Of a stretch of DNA of 19,658 bases, positions 1 to 8,140 are shown piece after piece. The stretch is from positions 1 to 19,658 of the forward strand of contig JAUWZT010000029.1 of the NCBI GenBank assembly GCA_030615145.1, written 5' to 3'. Position 1 is the first letter of the stretch. The number at the start of each line of letters is the position of its first letter. The stretch comes from Promethearchaeota archaeon. GTDB lineage: Archaea > Asgardarchaeota > Lokiarchaeia > Sigyniarchaeales > SOKP01. The notes beneath the pieces were generated by a model. It made no database searches and was not told the DNA's origin. It saw only the letters and a program-made list of their open reading frames with translations. Made by a program: the position numbers and the translations under genes.

Positions 1-82
1 ATTTTGATATATCTTAAACTTAAAGGATTTAAGATACAGAAGATTTAAATAAATCCCTTTCTAATCTTCTTACATGTTAGCA

Positions 83-110
83 TTTATATAATTCTTCTTT
101 GATTATATAG
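83..110 (+). promoter_or_regulatory. Candidate archaeal TATA boxes upstream of the surface-protein gene
   Basis: Two TATA-like elements precede the first gene: TTTATATA at 83-90 and TTATATAG at 103-110. With the usual archaeal spacing of about 25 bases, the first would start a transcript near 113 (leader of about 25 bases) and the second near 133-138, which would make the TTG start at 138 essentially leaderless. No Shine-Dalgarno sequence is visible before the start, which favours the second box. The assignment rests only on sequence and spacing. Confidence 0.45.
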
Positions 111-137
111 CTAATAATTATAAATTTAAAAAAAAAG

Positions 138-3100
138 TTGATAGAATTGATAAAAACAATATACTTTAAACGAATACTTTTAATTTCAATTTTTATGATA
201 TCTTGCGTCTACATTAATCCGGCATTATTCTCATCGAACCAAGATCAAGATTCGAATAATTATGATGATTTTAGCCAAGAAACACCTAAGTATAGTATTA
301 CTGGAAATCATCCATGGTGGGATCCCTCTTTTAGATCAAGACAGTTAATAAATATTACAAATCCATATTCAGAAAGCTTTGAAAATTTTGGAGTCTCTTT
401 TGCTTTTAATTATAATGGTTTAGTTGCTGAAGATAAATTAAATGCAAGCTTAAAAGATATAAGAATCATTGAATACATTGGAGATGATCCCTTTTTAAGA
501 AAATATTATTTCATAAAGGATTATCCTACCAATGAAATAGTAACTATTTGGTTTGATACAAACGTTACTGCGAGCACAACAGAAACTGACACTTATATAT
601 ATTACGGTAATAACAACGCAGAAATATTAACCAGTCATTTTATGAATCAATCTTCAAATTCTGCTGCAGATAATTTCGGATGGATTAGAAATGGTAATTT
701 TGAACTTGAAAGTAAATCAGGTACTCTAATTTATGATGTGTTTGGATGGTATTGGTCAGACGACCTTCCTGACTCAGATTATCCAGGTTATGAACCAAAC
801 GTCCCAGGAGTCAATTATCAGCATAATTTATCTACTTATACGGGCCAACATGAACAAGTATATGAAGGCACTTATTCATTTAAATGGGGTAATACTGCTC
901 ATCGTGTTGATACGGGTGTAACTGGAAACGATTTTATCGGAACTTTATTTTGCACTCCTTTTGTCGTTCCAAAAGTATCTGGTGGATCAAATAAAATTTA
1001 TGTACAAGCTTGGCGTAATATTAGGGTATATGATCATGGACCGAAGTATATGGGATATTACTTAAAGATTTCTAATAATTTCGATGAAGATGTGAATATA
1101 GGACATGACTCATATCCAGGTACTACATATTCTAGTGGGGAAGTAGAAAATTGGGAGAGTATAGGGAAGCTCGAGGATGAAACAGTACTTAAAGATAATT
1201 TTCTTATTCTTGATGACGCTGATACTGGAATATTAGGCGAATTAACAGATATTATTTATATAGATGTCACTGACTATCAAGGCGAGGTAATTTTCTTAGA
1301 ATTTATAATGTACGGTGAAGAAAATCAAGTGGAAGCATTTGGGCAAATAGATGACGTAAGATTTAATTATACGTTAGATATAACTTTAAATCCAGAAATT
1401 GAAGAAAGAAGGGCAGAAGTTACAATAATCACTAGAGATATTGATGGTAGAATTGTTCCTAACGCTGAAGTTTCAATAGTGAACATGTCACTTCCGAGTC
1501 CAATTTTGGATACGAAAAATACATCAGTAGACGATGCATCTATTATTTTTTCTGGCTTAGATTATGGAACATATAATATAACTGTTAACTATACAACCCC
1601 AAATACGGGTATTGAAACTACTGTTTATGATAGCAGTTTAATAGGGGAAAGAAACTTTACAATTGATAAAACGAGGCATAATTTTACGATAGTTCTGGAT
1701 ATATGGACTATAGATTTTGAGATTGTAGACTCAAGTAGAGAGCCTTTAAATTATGGGTTTATAGAAATTTATAATATAACCGATACAGGCGAATTTTTAG
1801 ATAACCTTACTCTCGATTCAGATGGAAAAGCCACTTTTCGATGGAAAAATCAGACAAGTTATTATTATAAAGTTTACTATAACAATATTGATTATAATCT
1901 TAATCCTATAGCGCTAAATGATAGTTATATCTATAGACATAATTATGATAAAAAAGATGTGAAATTCATAGAACAAACACTAAACGTAAACCAAACAAAT
2001 ACAGCCACAGGAGAATTCTTTTCTGTTAGTGAGCGTATATATACAAATGGATCAAGAACTTTATTAAGCAACAAGAAAATAATTAAAGCAAACATAACAT
2101 TAACGGGAATGGACACACACCTCGACGATGTCTCCATTTATTATATTGATAAATATAATTCAACAGATGGGAATCTTATTTTCTATAATGACAGTTATAC
2201 AGACTCAGATAATAGTGATTTTATTCAAATTGACATAAGAGAACCGCCAATAAACCCAAGTAATTTAAAATCAGATGCTTACGAAGTTTTTGGTTTGCTT
2301 ATTGAAGTAAATGGCCAAAATTCGACTCTATGTAATGAAATGATTAAAATAGATCTTATTGAAACTACTAATGTTTATAATATTACAGCTTTATCCAAGG
2401 TTAATATTCTTGTTATTGATTCATTTGGAAATCCGATTGAAAATTGCTTTGTAGAAGTAAATGGCACGACTTCGGAAGGATTTTTAGAAACCACTTTAGA
2501 AACAAATGATTTCGGATATGCGGTCGGACAGATAAATACTGAAATACCCTTTTGGTTTTTAAACGGTTATAAGTATAATTTTTCTTTAAATTTCCTAGGT
2601 TTACATAGAAATTTAATAGTAAATAAAACTGAACCTATCCAATGGACACCAGGAACGGGTGTTGATGTGGATTACTATAATTATACGGTTGATCAAGCTT
2701 CTAATCTAACTTTTGAACTTTTTATACCAGGTGGCGTAAATATTAGTGATTATAAAACGAGATTTGAAAGTATGACTTGGGACGAAGAGGTTATCTGGGG
2801 GCAAAATATAACAGTTCAAGTTAATTTTTATTCAACTACTGATGATTGGGAAACTTCTGAACCGGTTAATCCTCCAGCAGAAGTTATATGTTCAATTAAA
2901 GCTACAAGCCCAGGGAGTACTGTTCTTTTTACATTAGATATGAAAACTGGAGTAGGACCGGGTATTTATTCAGTAACATTTAATTCAAGTCGTTTATCAG
3001 TAGGTGTAAGAGGTGAAGATTATTCAATTATCATATCTGGAAGCAAATCAGGCTATAGTGACCCTAATGATGTAGATGAAACAACTTTCATTGATGCTGT

Positions 3101-4427
3101 CTCAACTATTCTAACAATGCATGATTATTATGATTCTTTAATAGAAATATCTGATTTTTCCCAAATTTTTGGTGAATATGTCAATTTAACTGTTAAATAT
3201 TATAATAATATAAATTCTCCATTAAAAGGAGCAACGCTATCTTATGAATGGCTTTCTATGGATCCAGTTCTATTCTATGAGGATCCTAATAATGAGGGAT
3301 ATTATACTGCTACTATTAATACTACAATTGCAGAATTTTGGGGTGTAAAAACGATTAAAGTAATTGCTAGTTTAGAAAATTATTCAATACAAACTTTAAT
3401 AACCTCTATTGATATTAGAAAAAGACCTACAACGCTTAATGGACAAGAAGATTTAGTATACATAAGTTCAAAAGTTTGGGTGGAAGATCCTCATAATTTC
3501 ACTTATGAATATAAAGATTCGATAACAGGTAATTTAACTGGAGATTTAGAAGTTGCCATTTATTCTTGGCAAAAAATGGATGAGTATGGAGAACCAATCG
3601 CCGGAATTGGCGGTACTGGAATTTTAACTCAAAATGAAAGTAAAATATATACATTAGATTTCAAAACTGAACTCAAGAGCATCGGTTTTTATTATTTATA
3701 TGTAAACTTGTATAAACAAAACTACGAAGAAAGAGCTGCTCTTATTAATTTAGAGATACTGTATCGCGAATTTGAGTTTGAATTAAATACAACTTATCTA
3801 GATGGAAATCAGATTAGTGTTGTTCAAGGAAATGATGTTGAATTTGTACTTTCTTTAACAGATATAACAAGAAACAACATTTCTTTAGAAGGTGCGGCAG
3901 TAATATTAGATATAAATAACGCATTATACACTTTAACAGAATCATCTCCAGGTATATATACATATAATTTTTCAACAGCAGATATCGATGCCTTCTTTGC
4001 CCCTCAACCATTAACAGGAATCATAACAATTCAAAAAGCTAATTTCACATCAAAAGAAATAAGAATTACATTAATTGTACAAATGGAAGAAATATTTCCT
4101 GGCATGCCCGCTTTTTACTTCATCTTAATTACTGCCGCCATTATTGGTATTGCTGGAAGTTTAGTGACTTATAGAGTTATTCAGCAAGCGAGAATTCCAA
4201 AGTTCGTCAAAAAAATCAGGAAAGTTAAAAGTAAGATAAAATCAAAAAAACCTATATCTGAAACTTATGCAATCAAAACAAAGGAACAAATGATGCTGAA
4301 ATTATTCAGAGAAGATTGGAAAGCTTTAGACCTTTCCCTTGAAGATTCATTAGGTATAAGTGATTTGAAATCAAAGACTATTCCATTGAAAGGGAAAATA
4401 TCAAAAAAAGGAGGCGATATAAACTAA
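138..4427 (+). CDS. Large secreted surface protein with DUF2341-like domain, Ig-like repeats and C-terminal membrane anchor
   Basis: The 1429-residue product starts with a basic then hydrophobic segment (residues 6-31) that reads as a signal peptide. Residues about 55-165 contain a W-W-D-P-S-F-R-S-R opening and a later Y-I-Y-Y-G-N segment, as in DUF2341 (concanavalin-like) domains of archaeal and bacterial surface proteins. The long middle is rich in beta-strand-like segments of Ig or carboxypeptidase-regulatory type and in N-x-S/T sites. A single hydrophobic helix at about 1326-1346 is followed by a basic cytoplasmic tail of about 80 residues. The start is TTG; the first in-frame ATG (residue 20) would cut into the signal peptide, so TTG is preferred. 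Its stop overlaps the next gene by one base, so the two products are probably made together. Adhesin, S-layer-associated protein or receptor are all possible; the ligand is unknown. Confidence 0.75.
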   Translation: MIELIKTIYFKRILLISIFMISCVYINPALFSSNQDQDSNNYDDFSQETPKYSITGNHPWWDPSFRSRQLINITNPYSESFENFGVSFAFNYNGLVAEDKLNASLKDIRIIEYIGDDPFLRKYYFIKDYPTNEIVTIWFDTNVTASTTETDTYIYYGNNNAEILTSHFMNQSSNSAADNFGWIRNGNFELESKSGTLIYDVFGWYWSDDLPDSDYPGYEPNVPGVNYQHNLSTYTGQHEQVYEGTYSFKWGNTAHRVDTGVTGNDFIGTLFCTPFVVPKVSGGSNKIYVQAWRNIRVYDHGPKYMGYYLKISNNFDEDVNIGHDSYPGTTYSSGEVENWESIGKLEDETVLKDNFLILDDADTGILGELTDIIYIDVTDYQGEVIFLEFIMYGEENQVEAFGQIDDVRFNYTLDITLNPEIEERRAEVTIITRDIDGRIVPNAEVSIVNMSLPSPILDTKNTSVDDASIIFSGLDYGTYNITVNYTTPNTGIETTVYDSSLIGERNFTIDKTRHNFTIVLDIWTIDFEIVDSSREPLNYGFIEIYNITDTGEFLDNLTLDSDGKATFRWKNQTSYYYKVYYNNIDYNLNPIALNDSYIYRHNYDKKDVKFIEQTLNVNQTNTATGEFFSVSERIYTNGSRTLLSNKKIIKANITLTGMDTHLDDVSIYYIDKYNSTDGNLIFYNDSYTDSDNSDFIQIDIREPPINPSNLKSDAYEVFGLLIEVNGQNSTLCNEMIKIDLIETTNVYNITALSKVNILVIDSFGNPIENCFVEVNGTTSEGFLETTLETNDFGYAVGQINTEIPFWFLNGYKYNFSLNFLGLHRNLIVNKTEPIQWTPGTGVDVDYYNYTVDQASNLTFELFIPGGVNISDYKTRFESMTWDEEVIWGQNITVQVNFYSTTDDWETSEPVNPPAEVICSIKATSPGSTVLFTLDMKTGVGPGIYSVTFNSSRLSVGVRGEDYSIIISGSKSGYSDPNDVDETTFIDAVSTILTMHDYYDSLIEISDFSQIFGEYVNLTVKYYNNINSPLKGATLSYEWLSMDPVLFYEDPNNEGYYTATINTTIAEFWGVKTIKVIASLENYSIQTLITSIDIRKRPTTLNGQEDLVYISSKVWVEDPHNFTYEYKDSITGNLTGDLEVAIYSWQKMDEYGEPIAGIGGTGILTQNESKIYTLDFKTELKSIGFYYLYVNLYKQNYEERAALINLEILYREFEFELNTTYLDGNQISVVQGNDVEFVLSLTDITRNNISLEGAAVILDINNALYTLTESSPGIYTYNFSTADIDAFFAPQPLTGIITIQKANFTSKEIRITLIVQMEEIFPGMPAFYFILITAAIIGIAGSLVTYRVIQQARIPKFVKKIRKVKSKIKSKKPISETYAIKTKEQMMLKLFREDWKALDLSLEDSLGISDLKSKTIPLKGKISKKGGDIN
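4410..4414 (+). promoter_or_regulatory. Strong Shine-Dalgarno inside the end of the surface-protein gene
   Basis: GGAGG lies 12 bases before the ATG at 4427, within the last codons of the upstream gene. Together with the TAATG overlap of stop and start, it indicates translational coupling and fixes the start of the downstream gene. Confidence 0.7.
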
Positions 4428-5530
4428 TGCCAATTGGATTTATCATAATGAGATGGGATCCTAAAGTAAGTACGGACATTATTACAAAGTACCCCGAAGA
4501 AATTATCATATCGGATGAGACCTTAATGCAAATCTATGCAGCTCATGAATATACAGGAGACCCCGGAATGATAAGCTTAATGGTGGGTCATTTAAATATT
4601 GCGTCATACTATACTGGAGGTGAAAGACCGTTGTATCTCATTTTAATTTTAAACTTGGACGACGATCCAGACCTTTACGAAGGCGGATTGGCGGATATAT
4701 CACGGATAATCCTTCAGAATTTTGAAAATCGAGCATATCTCGAAATGATTCCCTTTTTGTTTCAACGTTTGTCTGCTTACCCTCATCTAAACAATGAACA
4801 AGCTCTCGCTTTAACTTATCAAGATGAAATAAATAGATTACTCATAAACAGATTAAGAGACGAAGGAGTTGTTTCCAAATCAGAATTAAAAGTGTGGTTA
4901 AAAGATAAATATCGTAGAGGCTTTGTTGATATTGATGCGATCTTAATTGAATTGATTAAAAAAGAGATAATAAAAGAAGCTTCTGTAAAAGGAATGCCTT
5001 CTGAATTAATATTTTTCATAAACGACATATTCATGATTAGAAGGCCACCTCTTAAAATACTGAGCGATCCTGTAGAGCGAGGACTTCCTGAACCTTTAGT
5101 CGAAGTGTACAACTCTGAAGTTAGAAAATTCTTTCAAAATTATCAACCTTCTGAAGATGACAATTTGAAATTAGTAGATATTCTCACTGATCCACAGTTA
5201 TATGAAATATTAAAATTAATGAGATTAGCAGTAGTAACCAGGAATACTTTGGAAAAACTCAGAAAAAAAGGAGTAGATGATATAGACGGCGGAATTAAGA
5301 AGTTATTGGATAATAAAATTATACATGTATTCCAAAGCGAAAATGGAACTGATTATTATGCATTACTTTCTGACTTACATATTTCCCTTGTATATCCTAG
5401 ATATATGTTAAATATGATACTAAATCAATATGATGTGAAATCGAAATCAGAGCCTGTTTTAATTGAGTATCTAAATGTGCTTGAAGATGCTTATCGCCCT
5501 TACAAGCTTAAAACAAAACCTAAAGAATAA
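4427..5530 (+). CDS. Cytosolic protein with longin-like N-terminal domain and winged-helix-like C-terminal region
   Basis: The 367-residue product has no signal peptide or membrane segment. Residues 1-100 alternate strands and helices in a longin/roadblock-like order: strand 2-10 (I-G-F-I-I-M-R-W), strands about 48-62 and 68-77, and a helix about 84-100 after an acidic D-D-D-P-D loop. I associate this N-terminal segment, with its K-Y-P-E-E and M-I-S-L-M-V-G motifs, with Asgard proteins, but cannot name a characterised family. Residues about 105-350 are charged and helical with repeated helix-turn-helix-like units (about 130-185 and 245-315), resembling winged-helix modules. The ATG overlaps the stop of the surface-protein gene, which suggests a cytoplasmic partner of that protein's tail. 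Longin-like folds commonly bind small GTPases or membranes, but the fold here is inferred from sequence pattern alone. Confidence 0.65.
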   Translation: MPIGFIIMRWDPKVSTDIITKYPEEIIISDETLMQIYAAHEYTGDPGMISLMVGHLNIASYYTGGERPLYLILILNLDDDPDLYEGGLADISRIILQNFENRAYLEMIPFLFQRLSAYPHLNNEQALALTYQDEINRLLINRLRDEGVVSKSELKVWLKDKYRRGFVDIDAILIELIKKEIIKEASVKGMPSELIFFINDIFMIRRPPLKILSDPVERGLPEPLVEVYNSEVRKFFQNYQPSEDDNLKLVDILTDPQLYEILKLMRLAVVTRNTLEKLRKKGVDDIDGGIKKLLDNKIIHVFQSENGTDYYALLSDLHISLVYPRYMLNMILNQYDVKSKSEPVLIEYLNVLEDAYRPYKLKTKPKE

Positions 5531-5535
5531 ATTAT

Positions 5536-5559
5536 TTTTATTTTTTTTTCTAATTTTTT
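5536..5559 (+). terminator. Oligo-T terminator between convergent genes
   Basis: Runs of T just after the stop at 5530 (5536-5540, 5541-5549 and 5554-5559) fit the U-rich terminators of archaea. No stable hairpin is seen. Confidence 0.5.
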
Positions 5560-5622
5560 GTAAATTAAGTTTTATTATTAAAACTAAATCATTTTACGAG
5601 TTTTATTTACTCATGATTCGTA

Positions 5623-6666
5623 TTAACCAGGTAGATATCGTTTTAATTTTTCAGATTTTTGGTAAAATTCTTTATAAAGAGCATCATCTCCCAATTCAAG
5701 ACACAAATCTGCGATTTTATCAAAATAACTTGCACTTTCAGCAATTTCTCCGTTTTCTAAGCATTTTTTTGCCAATTGAATTAATTGATCTCTTTCAAAT
5801 AAAGGTTTCAATAGCGTTGATTCTTCAGTGTTCATTTCTAAGATATCTGCAACGATTTGGACCATTTTATCTCGATTATTGGGTTCAATTGCAACCATCG
5901 AATATGTCTTGATTCCGAGTATATCTTCGATCTTTTCAACGCTTAATGCCCCATCTAAGTCTTGCTTATTTGCAATTGCAGCGGAATGTGCGTTTGGTGT
6001 CTGTTCTTTTATTAATTCAACGAAGTATTTGCTTTTCTCTACATTTTCTAAAGTGGAGTCTGTAATTAAGAGAACAGCATCGCTCCCTAACATAAAATCG
6101 TTCCATAAATAGCTAAATTGTTCTTGACCAGCAAAATCCCATAAATGGAAGATTAACTTTCCAATTTTAATAGTGGAAACTTTACCTGTTATTGTAGGAA
6201 TGTGAGTTTCGGGAACTTCTTCCGCACGTATTAATTTAGTAATTGTTGTTTTCCCTACTCCAGAAAATCCTACTAACGAGATTTTAGTTTTTATCTTTTT
6301 ATGAATTGATTCTATTAATGGGTTAAATATTTCAAAGAGTGAAGGATCCAAATTGTCGAGAATATCACCAAATGATTCTAAAAAATCATTCTTTAATTTA
6401 TTTATTTCTAGTTTTACAGTTTCCATATCATCATTGAATCCAGTTATGAATATGAAGATTAAATTTGAAACTCTGTCTATGGTATATATAAATCTATATT
6501 TAAAAAAATTAGAGCTTCCAAAATCGTTTAAAAGACCACGAGAGATCTCTGCTTCAACTTCTTGATAAATGCTTTGAAAATTTTCAAAGGACAAGACTTT
6601 ACCAAAATCTTTCTCGTATATTACATTCCCATCCTTTAAGATATATATTTGTCGCAACATTTTCAT
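5623..6666 (-). CDS. Longin-like domain fused to an Arf/Ras-type small GTPase with C-terminal helical hairpin
   Basis: The 347-residue protein has three parts. Residues 3-100 look like a longin/SRX-type domain: strand 5-20, strands about 56-76 (Y-R-F-I-Y ... L-I-F-I-F-I-T-G), then an amphipathic helix 81-100. Residues 125-275 are a small GTPase: P-loop G-F-S-G-V-G-K-T-T at 133-141, switch I Thr158 in I-P-T-I, D-F-A-G-Q-E at 177-182 with the catalytic-type Gln181, and N-K-Q-D at 233-236; the G5 region near S256 is weak. I-P-T-I and the later Y-L-W recall Arf, A-G-Q-E recalls Ras/Rab. Residues 284-345 form a TPR-like helix pair. No lipidation motif or transmembrane segment is seen, so any membrane contact would be through the longin domain or a partner. 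A second ATG lies two codons in; the first is kept because a TATA box sits at leaderless distance from it. Confidence 0.85.
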   Translation of the reverse strand: MKMLRQIYILKDGNVIYEKDFGKVLSFENFQSIYQEVEAEISRGLLNDFGSSNFFKYRFIYTIDRVSNLIFIFITGFNDDMETVKLEINKLKNDFLESFGDILDNLDPSLFEIFNPLIESIHKKIKTKISLVGFSGVGKTTITKLIRAEEVPETHIPTITGKVSTIKIGKLIFHLWDFAGQEQFSYLWNDFMLGSDAVLLITDSTLENVEKSKYFVELIKEQTPNAHSAAIANKQDLDGALSVEKIEDILGIKTYSMVAIEPNNRDKMVQIVADILEMNTEESTLLKPLFERDQLIQLAKKCLENGEIAESASYFDKIADLCLELGDDALYKEFYQKSEKLKRYLPG

Positions 6667-6697
6667 TAACTCAGAATGCTATACAATTAGGTATCTA

Positions 6698-6705
6698 TAT
6701 TTATA
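6698..6705 (-). promoter_or_regulatory. TATA box of the longin-GTPase gene
   Basis: TATAAATA on the minus strand lies about 35 bases before the ATG at 6666, so transcription would start within about 10 bases of the start codon, a nearly leaderless mRNA. A second TATA-like element (TTTATAAAAG, 6780-6789, minus) further upstream would give a leader of about 90 bases and is the alternative. Confidence 0.5.
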
Positions 6706-6878
6706 CTGTATTTTTTTTTGTTTCAGTTAAAAATAAGACATTCTTTCTTGATTCTTCAATCTAAATTTTTGTATTTAAACTTTTATAAATGGTAAATTAA
6801 GAGAAAATTGTCAGATTGGTGTTTTTATTAAGCTTTATAATCGTAGATTTATCTTGAAAAGAATATTTAATTCAATGT

Positions 6879-7652
6879 TCAGATTTCTAGTATTTTTTCT
6901 ATATTATTTGTTATTTTTTGAAAACTTTTAGAATCTTCAGGAATGTTAATTATTGCTTTTCCTTCTAAATCAAATTTAGTTAGAATTTCATCTTCAGGAA
7001 TTAATGCAAGTAAAGGTAAATCGTATTCTCTAAGCCTATCCAGAATATTAGTAATATCACCTTTAACTCTATTTATTATAACGCCTATTTTTTTATAATT
7101 TGTAAATTTAATGGCACTTTTACTAATTGATTTTGCAGTTTCTATACTCCTTAGAGATATATCTGAGATAATTAAGATATTATCAACAGATTTAATTACC
7201 ATACGGTTAATTTGTTCAAGTCCCGCTTCACAGTCGATCAAGACGACATCAAAGTCGCTAGAAATTGATTCTATGACTTTTCGAAGTAAAGCATTCGAAG
7301 GACAGAAACAATTTAAACCTTCAGGTTGACCAATTGAAAACAGACTAAAATCTTTACTCTCCTTAATAGCGCTATAAACCTCAAAATCTATTGTTTCAGC
7401 AATAGCTTGGATATCACTCTTTTTACTTATAGACTTATCGATTAATTCGGCTCTGACCATCTCGAGACTTTTCTCTGGAATTAAATTAACCATTTTACTG
7501 AGGTGAGGATAGGTAGGATCCGCATCAATTAATAGTAATTTGAAATTATAAGAGATTGAAATTGCTTTAGCAATAAGAGTTGTTATAATTGTTTTTCCAA
7601 CGCCTCCTTTTCCGACGATAGCAACTATAAGTGGGGTTTTTTTCAGCTCCAT
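6879..7652 (-). CDS. CooC/AcsF-like P-loop ATPase (nickel-insertion type, MinD/ParA superfamily)
   Basis: The 257-residue product has a deviant Walker A G-K-G-G-V-G-K-T at 14-21 with the signature lysine of MinD/SIMIBI ATPases, an L-L-I-D-A-D-P switch at 40-46, and F-D-V-V-L-I-D-C-E-A-G-L-E-Q at 134-147. Residues 108-119 read G-Q-P-E-G-L-N-C-F-C-P-S, including the C-x-C pair (115, 117) at the place where CooC dimers bind metal. CooC and AcsF use ATP to help load nickel into carbon monoxide dehydrogenase or acetyl-CoA synthase. No CODH gene is in the window, but an ACS-like gene (9322-10089) lies upstream on the same strand, and remnants nearby show that the two once sat side by side twice. 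In-frame stops isolate the start at 7652; no strong Shine-Dalgarno is seen. Another metal client is possible. Confidence 0.8.
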   Translation of the reverse strand: MELKKTPLIVAIVGKGGVGKTIITTLIAKAISISYNFKLLLIDADPTYPHLSKMVNLIPEKSLEMVRAELIDKSISKKSDIQAIAETIDFEVYSAIKESKDFSLFSIGQPEGLNCFCPSNALLRKVIESISSDFDVVLIDCEAGLEQINRMVIKSVDNILIISDISLRSIETAKSISKSAIKFTNYKKIGVIINRVKGDITNILDRLREYDLPLLALIPEDEILTKFDLEGKAIINIPEDSKSFQKITNNIEKILEI

Positions 7653-7683
7653 TATTTGATTCCGTTCATTTATTTCTTTTAAT

Positions 7684-7716
7684 TTAAATCTCTTCTCGAG
7701 AAACTAACACTTGCTT
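7684..7716 (-). pseudogene. C-terminal remnant of a second ACS-like gene
   Basis: Read on the minus strand, these bases encode K-Q-V-L-V-S-R-E-E-I and then TAA, matching ten of the last twelve residues of the intact ACS-like protein at 9322-10089. The ten codons differ at four positions, all synonymous (V, S, R and E codons). The stop lies 31 bases before the CooC-like start at 7652, close to the 23-base gap between the intact ACS-like gene and the truncated CooC-like start at 9298. I read this as the tail of a lost ACS-like paralogue that preceded the surviving CooC-like gene. Confidence 0.75.
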
Positions 7717-7730
7717 GACATTATAGCAAT

Positions 7731-7769
7731 ATCAACAGATTTGATTACCATACGGTTAATTTGTTCAAG
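7731..7769 (-). pseudogene. Internal remnant of a second CooC-like gene
   Basis: The 39 bases match 7182-7220 in the intact CooC-like gene with one difference (7743 g for a). They encode L-E-Q-I-N-R-M-V-I-K-S-V-D, residues about 145-157 of the ATPase, and the single change is synonymous. Similarity falls off on both sides: toward lower coordinates the sequence runs into the ACS-like remnant, toward higher coordinates into unrelated DNA. It is too short to be functional and is best explained as a leftover of a duplicated gene. Confidence 0.8.
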
Positions 7770-8140
7770 GCCGAAGTAGGATTTCCACCGGCTAAAAAAA
7801 CGGGAACCATAACAATTCTACATTTATTAAATTTTAAGATTTTAATATTGCAAATTCAAATGCTATTATGTTATTTTAAGCCTTTTTAGAATAAAGATTT
7901 AAGCTTTATATTTTAACAGAAATTTCATAAAATTTTTTTTTAATAGTTTCATCACATCTAATCACACATGGTTTTTTGGTATTTAAAATCGTAAAATCGT
8001 CGTTTAAGTTTATAGTTTGCTTAATTAAAAAATCGGGAGCTAAGTATTGTTTATAAGTTAAAAAATAATATTAATTATTGAAAGTGTGCGTTTGACCACT
8101 TTTTAAAACGAAAAAAAAAGAATAAAATCTTATCTTTATC

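Larger units (their letters stand above)
7653..8140. other. 488-base intergenic region holding gene debris and the LRR gene's upstream DNA
   Basis: Nearest the CooC-like gene is debris of a second ACS-like/CooC-like pair (7684-7769, listed separately). From about 7830 to 8140 the DNA is very AT-rich with no coding signal. TTTATAAG at 8050-8057 is a possible TATA box for the LRR gene, giving a leader of about 65 bases. A 21-codon ATG reading frame on the minus strand ending in the debris encodes M-V-P-V-F-L-A-G-G-N-P-T-S and may be a further gene fragment of unknown origin. Confidence 0.5.

Noticed and set aside
4819..5112. Minus-strand open frame of 97 codons within the longin-like gene
   Set aside because: Fully antisense to a gene with a strong Shine-Dalgarno and translational coupling; no domain seen.
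5475..5912. Plus-strand open frame of 145 codons running from the end of the longin-like gene across the GTPase gene's 3' end
   Set aside because: It overlaps two better-supported genes in other frames, is very rich in Phe, Leu and Ile as expected from AT-rich noncoding frames, and has no ribosome-binding site.
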